Below, in pieces: positions 1 through 7,172 of a DNA stretch of 11,783 nucleotides; position 1 is the stretch's first letter; every line of letters begins with the position of its first letter. Origin of the DNA: Fidelibacterota bacterium (GTDB lineage: Bacteria > Fidelibacterota > UBA2242 > JAFGTP01); NCBI GenBank assembly GCA_029939785.1, contig JAOZSG010000071.1, positions 1 to 11,783 of the forward strand. Direction: 5' to 3'. The translations under genes and the position numbers were made by a program. The notes below the pieces were generated by a model that did not search any database, was not told the origin of the DNA, and worked only from the letters and a program-made list of their open reading frames with translations.

Positions 1-2117
1 TGCAATGAATATAATGCAGTAAGAATTGTCACACCAGCTGAAGGACCGTCTTTGGGGATTGCTCCTGCTGGAACGTGGATATGAATATCCAGTTTAGTAA
101 AAAGTTCTTCATCAATATCCAATTTTTTTGCATTGGATTTGATGTAACTCATTGCTGCTGCTGCTGATTCTTTCATCACATCGCCAAGTTGTCCTGTTAA
201 TTGAAGATTTCCTTTACCTTTCATGCTGGTTGCTTCAATGAATAGAATTTCCCCACCAACCTGAGTCCATGCTAATCCGATTACAACACCAGGCATTGCA
301 GTTCTTTCTGCAACATCCAGAAAAATTTTCTGTGGTCCTAAACAATCTTCTACCATTTGTTCATCTACTTTATATTTCTTTTTCCTCTTATTTTCAGCAT
401 GTTTTGTAGCAACTTTTCTACAAATATTTGCTATTTCTCTTTCGAGATTTCTCACTCCTGATTCACGAGTATAATAGCGGATTATTTTTCTAAGTGCTTT
501 TTCTTCAAAATTAACAGTCAGTGTAGAAAGACCATGTTCTTTAATCTGTTTTGGAACTAAAAATCTTTTTGATATATTTACCTTTTCATCTTCTGTATAC
601 CCACTAAAATCCAAGATTTCCATTCTGTCTCTCAAAGCAGGGATAATCGGATCTTTTAAGTTCGCAGTTGCAATGAACATTACTTTTGAAAGATCATAAT
701 CAACTTCGAGGTAGTGATCGTTGAATGTTGAGTTTTGTTCAGGATCGAGTACTTCCAGTAGTGCAGAAGAAGGATCGCCACGAAAGTCAGCACCAACTTT
801 ATCAATTTCATCCAGCATGAAAAGAGGATTGCTTGACCCACATTTTTTCATACTTTGTATAATTCTTCCAGGCAATGCTCCTATATAGGTTCTTCTATGA
901 CCACGAATTTCAGCTTCATCGCGAACACCTCCAAGAGAGATCCTGATAAATTTTCTACCCATAGATTTTGCAATAGATTTTCCCATAGAAGTTTTTCCAA
1001 CACCTGGAGGGCCTGCAAAACATAGAATTGGACTTTTTGACATTTCTTCGCCATCCAATTCTTCTTTTAGTTTTTTTACTGCCAGGTGTTCTACTATACG
1101 TGTTTTTACTTTATCCAGACCATAATGGTCTCCGTCAAGTGTTTCACGTGCTTTTTTAATTTTAACATTATCTTTAGTGTATTTACGCCATGGAAGTTCA
1201 GTAATCCATTCCAGATATGTCCTTGATACAGTATATTCCGGTGATGCCGGAGGAATTCTTTCAAGACGTTTTAATTCTTTTTCTGCTACTTCTCTTGCTT
1301 CTTTTGTCAGTTTTGCTTTTTTTACTTTGTCCTGTAATTCATTAAGTTCAACTGATCCTTCATCTTCTCCAAGTTCACGTTTAATTGTTTTCATTTGCTC
1401 ACGGAGAAAATATTCACGCTGGGTTTTGGATATTTCGTCTTGTACTTCTGACTGAATCATTTCGCCTAGTTCAATTCTTTGAATTTCCCTGTTTATAATC
1501 ACAGTGGCTTTTTCAAGTCTTTTATAGATATCGAGTTCTTCTAGAATGTCTTGCTTTTCTTTTACAGGAACATTGATAAGTTGCATTGCTCTATCGATTA
1601 AACGTCCGGGATGTTGTATGTTTGACAGAATTGATTTATGCTCTTCGCTTAGATAAGGAGCAATATCAATAAGATTTGCATAGACTTTTCTAATATTTGA
1701 CACCATTGCATCAATTTCAATATTTTCAATAAATTCTTCATCATATTTTTCAACATCTGCGATAAAATAAGGTGTTTCCTGTTTATATTTAATAGCTACA
1801 CCTCTATCAACTCCTTGAACTATAGCACTTTTACTACCATCAGGCATATTAAATACTTTTAAAACCTGAGCGATTGTGCCCCATTTATACAGATCCTCTA
1901 TTTTAGGTTCTTCTATAGAACCATCACGCTGTGCAATAACTACAATTTTTTTGTTATGCTCAGGAAGATCATCTATTAATTTTAATGATTGTTCTCTTCC
2001 TATATAAATTGGAATTACCTGCTGTGGGAAGAGTACAGTATTTCGTAAGGCTAAAACAGGTAGCAATTCAACTTCTGATTTTGCCGCCTTGTTTAATATA
2101 ACTGGTTGATTAGACAT
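1..2117 (-). CDS. lon: ATP-dependent protease Lon (C-terminal end beyond the window)
   Basis: Lon is a cytoplasmic AAA+ serine protease that unfolds and degrades damaged and regulatory proteins. The 705 codons visible, read from the ATG at 2117, follow the family order. The N-terminal substrate-binding domain begins with ELLPVLALRNTVLFP (about residues 17-31). A charged helical linker follows (about 200-290), then the AAA+ module with Walker A GPPGVGKT (about 368-375) and Walker B FMLDEIDK (about 430). The protease domain comes last and contains PKDGPSAG, whose Ser693 codon (39-41) is the catalytic serine. The partner lysine, normally some 43 residues later, lies outside the window, so the gene is cut by the window edge and not visibly broken. 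Full-length relatives are about 780-820 residues. AGGGAG stands 9 nt before the ATG. The gene lies 30 bp behind the toroid-protein gene and is probably cotranscribed with it. No CIRCE-like or other heat-shock operator is visible. Confidence 0.97.
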   Translation of the reverse strand, partial: MSNQPVILNKAAKSEVELLPVLALRNTVLFPQQVIPIYIGREQSLKLIDDLPEHNKKIVVIAQRDGSIEEPKIEDLYKWGTIAQVLKVFNMPDGSKSAIVQGVDRGVAIKYKQETPYFIADVEKYDEEFIENIEIDAMVSNIRKVYANLIDIAPYLSEEHKSILSNIQHPGRLIDRAMQLINVPVKEKQDILEELDIYKRLEKATVIINREIQRIELGEMIQSEVQDEISKTQREYFLREQMKTIKRELGEDEGSVELNELQDKVKKAKLTKEAREVAEKELKRLERIPPASPEYTVSRTYLEWITELPWRKYTKDNVKIKKARETLDGDHYGLDKVKTRIVEHLAVKKLKEELDGEEMSKSPILCFAGPPGVGKTSMGKSIAKSMGRKFIRISLGGVRDEAEIRGHRRTYIGALPGRIIQSMKKCGSSNPLFMLDEIDKVGADFRGDPSSALLEVLDPEQNSTFNDHYLEVDYDLSKVMFIATANLKDPIIPALRDRMEILDFSGYTEDEKVNISKRFLVPKQIKEHGLSTLTVNFEEKALRKIIRYYTRESGVRNLEREIANICRKVATKHAENKRKKKYKVDEQMVEDCLGPQKIFLDVAERTAMPGVVIGLAWTQVGGEILFIEATSMKGKGNLQLTGQLGDVMKESAAAAMSYIKSNAKKLDIDEELFTKLDIHIHVPAGAIPKDGPSAGVTILTALYSL

Positions 2118-2147
2118 TTTAATAAACTCCCTTTTATTTTTTTATTT

Positions 2148-3095
2148 TTATTCTGATTCAAGTTGTCTTAATAATTTTAATACACGATATGTGACCATAT
2201 GATCACCTTTTTTTGATATATGTACAATTGCCGGAAATAATCCATCTGAAAACTGGATGGAAAATAACCAATCAAGAGCCTTCTTAAAATTTTTATGTTC
2301 ATGTGCATATTTTATAGATGCAAGTGCTTCAAGGAAAAGAAGTGTTCCACCTCGAAACATACCATTATCTGTAGTATTATTTGCAAGATGATCCCAGGAA
2401 TTCGGTTCTGGAAACAATGCAGGAGTGTCAATGGAAAGATAATTTTCCAATATAAATTTAACGGCTTTTATACATGCATCTGAGTTTTTTAGTCTGGAAT
2501 GAGTACTCAATGATAAAGTGATAAAAAGAGTTGTCCACACACAGCTTTTAATTTTATCTATTGATTCTCCATCTGCAATCATAGTAGGAGAAATCCAGCC
2601 ACCATCTTTTCGTTGTTTTTTTATTATCCAACGAAAACTTTTTTCAACAAAAGGATTTCCTGATAATCCATATTGTCCAAGTATCCAAAGAGCATATCCA
2701 TGATGATGCTGAAGTAATGGAAATTTTCCATCAGATTTTTGATACTTAATTAATGATATCAGACCGTTTTTTAAATTTTCATTTTTTATTGTGTCTCCAA
2801 AATTTATCAAATGTGTGAGGTTTTTTAGTTGCAGTAAAAACTGCATTGCGTTTTGCCGCTCTGCAATAGAAAATGTTTTTTCTGTTTTCCATCTTCCATC
2901 CTCAAGTTGAGACTGAATAATTTTTTTTCGTGAATTATCCTCAAGTATCTTCGCATATAAATCATCAACTAATTGTTTATCTGATGATAAAAAAGATTTT
3001 GCAGTAAGATATTTTACAGATAATGGTGCTCTGTCAAGTATTACTGAAATTGGATTTTTTTTAAGTCTTTTAAAATAATTAATTTGATTTGACAT
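2148..3095 (-). CDS. Alpha/alpha-toroid protein of the prenyltransferase/squalene-cyclase repeat type, function unknown
   Basis: This soluble 315-residue protein has no signal peptide or membrane segment. It carries at least four copies of the repeat core Q-x2-DG-x-(W/F): QLEDGRW (63-69), QKSDGKF (119-125), QRKDGGW (161-167) and QFSDGLF (281-287). It also has HGYALWILGQYG (132-143). These mark the alpha-alpha barrel shared by squalene/hopene cyclases and protein prenyltransferase beta subunits. At 315 residues it has room for only one toroid, whereas hopene cyclases have two in about 630 residues. I see no DxDD cyclisation motif. A zinc site like that of farnesyltransferase cannot be assigned, although C185, D235 and H236 are possible polar pocket residues. 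It is therefore unlikely to be a classical triterpene cyclase; a binding or sugar/lipid-processing role is equally possible. The ATG at 3095 has only a weak upstream GGA. It lies just upstream of lon and is probably cotranscribed with it. Fold confidence is good; function is unknown. Confidence 0.8.
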   Translation of the reverse strand: MSNQINYFKRLKKNPISVILDRAPLSVKYLTAKSFLSSDKQLVDDLYAKILEDNSRKKIIQSQLEDGRWKTEKTFSIAERQNAMQFLLQLKNLTHLINFGDTIKNENLKNGLISLIKYQKSDGKFPLLQHHHGYALWILGQYGLSGNPFVEKSFRWIIKKQRKDGGWISPTMIADGESIDKIKSCVWTTLFITLSLSTHSRLKNSDACIKAVKFILENYLSIDTPALFPEPNSWDHLANNTTDNGMFRGGTLLFLEALASIKYAHEHKNFKKALDWLFSIQFSDGLFPAIVHISKKGDHMVTYRVLKLLRQLESE

Positions 3096-3354
3096 AATAT
3101 TCCATTGTTATTGTCTTATAAATAGACTTTTTTTGTTAATATTATTGGAGGGTATGTTATAAGATAGAATCTTCTTAAAAAAATAATTTTGTAACTTCTT
3201 AATTTCTGTAAAACTGTTAGTTATGTAATTTTTCATATTGTCAATTATGTTCTTTTTTATCAAAATTTATCTGATATTAATTTTTTCAATAATATAGTTA
3301 AATGCAAGTCTTTATTTTATTATTTTATTTAATCCTTTACTTTTTACAAAACTA
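3096..3354. other. Gene-free AT-rich spacer
   Basis: This is the longest gene-free stretch in the window (259 bp), between the HAD gene stop and the toroid-protein start, both on the minus strand. It is very AT-rich with several T runs on both strands. I find no convincing terminator for the HAD gene. A short imperfect palindrome (AAGAT-AGA-ATCTT, about 3162-3174) is the only pairing element. The minus-strand promoter for the toroid-lon pair should lie here, but no TTG-N19/20-TAnnTTTG match is good enough to name. No small ORF with a ribosome binding site stands out. Confidence 0.5.
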
Positions 3355-4005
3355 TCAAAACTTAGAATCAATTATATTTTTTACTTCAACATAGTTTGAA
3401 GCATGATAATCCGCGTCTGACAATTCCTCTTTTGTGAAACTTGATAAGAAACCGATAGTTTGCATCCCGGCTTTTTTTGCGGAAATCACACCATTTATCG
3501 AGTCTTCAATTACTATCATATTTTCCGGATTTATATTCAAATCACGACTCATTTTCAAAAATGGATCCGGATGTGGCTTAGGATTTTCAATGTCTTCAGC
3601 AGTAATAAGATGCTGAAAATTTCTTTCGACCGGTGTATTGACAAAAATCCAATTTAGTAATTCTCTGGAAGAGGAGGTAACGAGTCCTGTTTCATAAACC
3701 GGAGTAATTTCTCCTAAAAACTCTATAAAACCAGGCATATAAAAAAGATCGGTTTTAAACTTTTCTTTTAACTTTTTTTTATCTTCTATAAAAAAATCTT
3801 CTTTTGAGATTGAAAGATTGTATTTTTTTTGTGTCATATTATAAAATCCATCTTCAGATAAACCTTTAAAGTCTTTCCAATCATCTGAATGAATTTCAAC
3901 ACCAAGTTTACGGAATAATTCAATTGCTACTTCTTCATAAATAGGTTCAGAGTCAACAACTACTCCATCAAAATCAAATATTATTGCTTTTATATTTTTA
4001 TCCAT
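3355..4005 (-). CDS. HAD-superfamily hydrolase, subfamily IA (beta-phosphoglucomutase-like phosphatase)
   Basis: This is a 216-residue cytoplasmic HAD enzyme with all four catalytic motifs. Motif I is FDFDGVVVDSEP, with nucleophile Asp11 and acid/base Asp13. Motif II is LVTSSS (Thr110/Ser111), motif III is Lys143 in NPKPHPDPF, and motif IV is IEDSINGV (Glu167-Asp168). Residues 20-90 form the helical cap of the IA type. DGVxxDSEP together with KPHPDPF is typical of the beta-phosphoglucomutase/phosphoglycolate-phosphatase/DOG branch, which acts on small phosphorylated sugars or similar metabolites. The exact substrate cannot be read from sequence. The ATG at 4005 gives the family's usual length. 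Only a weak TTGGAA precedes it. The gap of 109 bp to the antiporter gene upstream holds an inverted repeat, so membership in the upstream operon is uncertain. Confidence 0.9.
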   Translation of the reverse strand: MDKNIKAIIFDFDGVVVDSEPIYEEVAIELFRKLGVEIHSDDWKDFKGLSEDGFYNMTQKKYNLSISKEDFFIEDKKKLKEKFKTDLFYMPGFIEFLGEITPVYETGLVTSSSRELLNWIFVNTPVERNFQHLITAEDIENPKPHPDPFLKMSRDLNINPENMIVIEDSINGVISAKKAGMQTIGFLSSFTKEELSDADYHASNYVEVKNIIDSKF

Positions 4006-4037
4006 TTTATTCCAATTTTTTTTGTTAGTATTTTAAT

Positions 4038-4078
4038 GGCTTTCCCAAAGAGGGTTTTGGGAACCAGTGATTTTTCTT
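4038..4078 (+). terminator. Inverted repeat with a T-rich tail on the plus strand
   Basis: TTCCCAAA (4042-4049) and TTTGGGAA (4056-4063) pair perfectly around a 6-nt loop. An outer GG/CC (4038-4039 and 4064-4065) can close the stem with small internal mismatches. A T tract (TTTTTC, then a long T run after 4080) follows only on the plus strand. It thus looks like an intrinsic terminator for plus-strand transcription, although both flanking genes are on the minus strand. On the minus strand the same hairpin is followed by ATTAAAATAC, not a U run. It could instead be an RNA processing or mRNA-stabilising structure between the antiporter and HAD genes. Confidence 0.45.
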
Positions 4079-4114
4079 ATTTTTTTTATTTCCAATTTAA
4101 CTAATTCAACCAAC

Positions 4115-5527
4115 CTATATTATAAATCCAAAAATTACATAGAAAACCAATGCAATTCCACCTGATAACAATGCATAGGGCAATTGTGTATTTACATGAT
4201 CTATATGATCACATGCCGATGCCATAGACGATACAATAGTTGTATCAGATATTGGTGAACAATGATCACCGAAGACACCACCTCCCAAAACAGCGGAAAC
4301 TACAAATGGCAGACTTACACCCAAAGAATCTACAAAAGGAATTGCTAAAGGAATCATTAAAGCAAAGGTTCCAAAACTTGTTCCTGTAGAAAATGCTACA
4401 AATGCAGAAATCAGAAATATAAATGCCGGAATTAAAGCAGGAATTAAAAAGGTAGAAGTCACAGATGCAATATAACCACCAGTTCCAAGTGTTTTACAGG
4501 TTTCTCCTAAAGAAAATGCAAGTAACATTAAAAGAGCTAATGATATCATTCCACCAGCACCTTTTATAGTAATGTCTGTAATTTCTTTAGTTTTCATAAT
4601 GCCTCTGACACGATACATTACTGCGGCAACTGCGATAGAAAGAAAAACTGCCCAATATACTGCTGTAGATCCTGATCCTTTGGTAATATCCCCATCTCCT
4701 GTAATTATCAAACCTATAGGAGTTGCTATACTAAGTACAGCAACAGGAATAATCATATCAAGAGCGGAATATCTGATACCTTTAATAGGTTCCATCTCAA
4801 TAATATTTTCATCAACCATAGGAGATGCACCTTCTTTTAATAATTGACCATTTGCGACACGTTCTTCTGCTTTTTTCATTGGACCAAAATCAAAATTTGT
4901 TAATACGAAAATCAAGGGTAATATTGCAGCAACTATTGCATAAAAATTTAAAGGAATTGAATGTAATAATGCCGATGTCGGCTCTTCTACATTTTGAGCA
5001 CTTAGCAGTCCAATAGTGAAAGCTCCCCAGGCATTCATGGGAATAAGAATACACATTGAAGCAGACGTAGAATCTGCAATATATGCTAATTTCTCCCGAG
5101 AAATTTTAAGTTTATCAAATATTGGACGACAAATTGTACCGGTAATAAGAATTTTAATACTGGATTCAATAAATATAACAACTCCAATTATCCATGCCAG
5201 GAATTGTGCGTTTTTCCGCTGTTTAATCCAGTCACTTTTAAAAAGAAGTTTTGTAAATCCTTTGACTCCACCGGATCTTTGGGTTAGTGCAATCAAACTC
5301 CCGACAAGAGCACTAAAAAGTATAACTTTCGTGTTGCCCGGTGACTGGAAGACCTGGATGAATGTTTCCAGAGTACTACTAAAACCATTTATGGGATTCC
5401 AACCAGAAATTATTGTCTGTCCAATCCATATTCCTGATATTAGTGAAATAAATACTTGTCTTGTTTTAATAGCAAGGACAATTGCTATTATTGGTGGCAA
5501 AATTGAAAATATTCCAAAGGATTCCAT
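4115..5527 (-). CDS. Na+/H+ antiporter, NhaC family
   Basis: This is a 470-residue integral membrane protein with about 11-12 hydrophobic segments. It carries the signatures of the NhaC branch of the ion transporter superfamily: ADSTSASMCILIPMNAWGAF (151-170), STGTSFGTFALMIP (380-393), and GGGVFGDHCSPISDTTIVSS (415-434), followed by HIDHVNTQLPYA (441-452). The buried DHCSPISDTT loop is the family hallmark. Characterised members exchange Na+ for H+; others move malate/lactate or amino acids, so the substrate is not certain. The ATG at 5527 has a good AAGGGG site 6 nt upstream. The preceding HAD gene ends 12 bp before it, so the two are almost surely on one transcript. Proximity to an asparaginase gene permits, but does not show, a link with amino-acid or pH/Na+ homeostasis. 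Confidence 0.9.
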   Translation of the reverse strand: MESFGIFSILPPIIAIVLAIKTRQVFISLISGIWIGQTIISGWNPINGFSSTLETFIQVFQSPGNTKVILFSALVGSLIALTQRSGGVKGFTKLLFKSDWIKQRKNAQFLAWIIGVVIFIESSIKILITGTICRPIFDKLKISREKLAYIADSTSASMCILIPMNAWGAFTIGLLSAQNVEEPTSALLHSIPLNFYAIVAAILPLIFVLTNFDFGPMKKAEERVANGQLLKEGASPMVDENIIEMEPIKGIRYSALDMIIPVAVLSIATPIGLIITGDGDITKGSGSTAVYWAVFLSIAVAAVMYRVRGIMKTKEITDITIKGAGGMISLALLMLLAFSLGETCKTLGTGGYIASVTSTFLIPALIPAFIFLISAFVAFSTGTSFGTFALMIPLAIPFVDSLGVSLPFVVSAVLGGGVFGDHCSPISDTTIVSSMASACDHIDHVNTQLPYALLSGGIALVFYVIFGFII

Positions 5528-5539
5528 AATACCCCTTTA

Positions 5540-6142
5540 TTAAACTTTAAAATTATGCAGTCGTAAAAAGTCAATCAATTCATTACTGTTTTTATATAGT
5601 AATGAAGAAATACCCATTTTTTTGGCTGCTGCGACATTTTCAGGTAAATCGTCTATAAATATTGAACGACTTGCAATTGTTCCGGCTTTCTTTAATGCTA
5701 TTTCATATATCTTTTTATCAGGTTTTCTGGCTTTTACTTCATAAGATAAAACAAGACCGTTAAATTTATTCAGAATTTTAAACCTGGATTCTATTGATGA
5801 TATATGTAAAGCATTTGTATTAGATAACATATAAATATTTGCCTGGGATTTTAGTTTTTCTAATATTTCCCATGAAGAATCAATCCATTCAAAAACTAAT
5901 TCCCAAACTTTTCCAAGGTTCTCTTTTGTAAAGAATTCCCTGTCAAATTTACTATTCAATATCGATATATATTCATCAGTACTAAGTAGACCAGTTTCAA
6001 ATTCTTCTTCCAGTTTATAATCTATTTGTTTGTATAATGATTCCGGATCTGTGTTAATAATCTTGGCTATTTTATTAACTGCAATGTCTTTATTTACATG
6101 CAGAAGTACATTACCCAAATCAAAAAATATTGTATCAATCAT
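5540..6142 (-). CDS. HAD-superfamily phosphatase, YihX-like (subfamily IA)
   Basis: This is a 200-residue cytoplasmic protein starting FFDLGNVLLHV. Asp8 is the nucleophile, and Gly10 occupies the place where most HAD phosphatases have the acid/base Asp. The same DLGNV variant occurs in E. coli YihX, an alpha-D-glucose-1-phosphate phosphatase. Other motifs follow that family: LSNTN (motif II Ser107), ARKPD with Lys140 (motif III) and FIDDLPENV with Asp164-Asp165 (motif IV). The cap region holds FETGLLSTDEYI, matching the usual E-x-G-x-I/L-S-x-x-E/D-F/Y of the group. A sugar-phosphate phosphatase role is likely, but the substrate is not shown. It starts 7 bp after the asparaginase stop. No Shine-Dalgarno is visible there, so translation probably depends on coupling with the upstream gene. 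It is not closely similar to the other HAD gene at 3355-4005. Confidence 0.88.
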   Translation of the reverse strand: MIDTIFFDLGNVLLHVNKDIAVNKIAKIINTDPESLYKQIDYKLEEEFETGLLSTDEYISILNSKFDREFFTKENLGKVWELVFEWIDSSWEILEKLKSQANIYMLSNTNALHISSIESRFKILNKFNGLVLSYEVKARKPDKKIYEIALKKAGTIASRSIFIDDLPENVAAAKKMGISSLLYKNSNELIDFLRLHNFKV

Positions 6143-6149
6143 AATATAA

Positions 6150-7142
6150 TTAATCGTTCTTGTCTATTTGAATTTCAGTAATCATTTTTCCAATTTTTTC
6201 ACCGGAATAAGTTAATAATTCAGGTGTGTGATATTTAGCTAATTTATGAAGATGTTTACTGGATATAAGTTTCAAATGATTCATTACTTCTAATGCCATT
6301 GAAGCAGAGGCTTGTTTATTATCATTTAATACTTTTACGGCAATCCCTATGAATTTACCTTTACCTTTTTTTATGCCAATTGCCCGTAAACCTTGTGATC
6401 CAGCCTTTGATATTGCTTTACCGTTAAATTCTTTTGTGAAATCTGTATCAAATGTATCACGGCCTGCAATATATTGTGGATTATTAGTCATAGCAGTAAA
6501 AATTCTTGTAAGATAATTATCATAGTCAGAAACTAGTTTTCTATACATATCAGCAATATTTTTTAAAGGAAGAAAAAAAGTAGGAAGTCCGCAATCATCG
6601 GAAACCTGCATTATTTTTTCGACTTCTGAATAAAGTTTAATTTTATCCATAATTTTAGAATGTATTATACTACCTCGAGATAAATAATCATTTACATCCA
6701 ATTTAAGTGCTGATGCTAATGCCAGCATTCCTGCATGTTTACCTGAACATGTATTGTGTAATGTTGATGGTCTTCCGCCTGTTAATATCAATTTTTCATA
6801 AGTTGCTTTATCAATTGGACGATGTACGCCGCATTTTAAATTTTCCGTTTTTAATTTTAGTTTTTTCAAAATAGCTGTAACTGTGTCTGTATGAATAATT
6901 TCACCTTTATGTGATGAACAGATTACAGCCAGTTCTTCATCAGTAAGATTATATTTTTTGTCTGCCTCTGCTTCTAATATTGCTGTAGCCTGAAAAGGTT
7001 TTGCTGCTGATCGAAGAAATGTAGGAAATTCAGGATTTCCTATGGAAAATATGATCTCACCGGTTTCATCAACTGCTACAGCATATCCAAGGTTAAAAGA
7101 TTCTACAACTGAACCTCGCAAAGATTTTGTTATTAATTTCAT
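6150..7142 (-). CDS. L-asparaginase, type III (Rhizobium etli ReAV-like, Asparaginase_II family)
   Basis: The family hydrolyses L-asparagine to aspartate and ammonia. This 330-residue protein fits it end to end and lacks the motifs of E. coli type I/II enzymes. Visible active-site positions, by analogy with ReAV, are Ser45 and Lys48 in RSAAKP (the SxxK pair) and Ser77 in SSHKGE. CSGKHAG gives Cys132, Lys135 and His136, DDCGLP gives Cys184, and ISKAGSQG gives Lys246. The Cys/Lys/Cys set corresponds to the zinc site described for ReAV. AGRDTFDTDF (226-235) is also typical. There is no signal peptide, so it is cytoplasmic. The ATG at 7142 has AAAGGA about 8 nt upstream. It follows the deacetylase gene by 30 bp and precedes the YihX-like gene by 7 bp, so these genes probably form one operon. 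All key residues are present, so it should be active. Confidence 0.92.
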   Translation of the reverse strand: MKLITKSLRGSVVESFNLGYAVAVDETGEIIFSIGNPEFPTFLRSAAKPFQATAILEAEADKKYNLTDEELAVICSSHKGEIIHTDTVTAILKKLKLKTENLKCGVHRPIDKATYEKLILTGGRPSTLHNTCSGKHAGMLALASALKLDVNDYLSRGSIIHSKIMDKIKLYSEVEKIMQVSDDCGLPTFFLPLKNIADMYRKLVSDYDNYLTRIFTAMTNNPQYIAGRDTFDTDFTKEFNGKAISKAGSQGLRAIGIKKGKGKFIGIAVKVLNDNKQASASMALEVMNHLKLISSKHLHKLAKYHTPELLTYSGEKIGKMITEIQIDKND

Positions 7143-7172
7143 TATTAATTCCTTTTTTTATTTAATTAATTT

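Noticed and set aside
1177..1455. Plus-strand open frame of 92 codons
   Set aside because: It is antisense to the lon coiled-coil/AAA+ region, whose protein sequence is highly conserved. Nothing supports separate expression.
2148..3095. Squalene/hopene cyclase or terpene synthase
   Set aside because: The protein is about half the required length and lacks DxDD or other cyclisation motifs. Only the toroid repeats are shared.
5016..5543. Long open frame of 175 codons on the plus strand
   Set aside because: It lies wholly antisense to the well-supported NhaC gene, has no ribosome binding site or recognisable domain, and its composition follows the opposite-strand membrane protein.
3355..6142. 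Two HAD genes as a recent tandem duplication
   Set aside because: They belong to different IA branches (DFDG with KPHPDPF versus DLGNV with ARKPD), differ throughout, and are separated by the antiporter gene.
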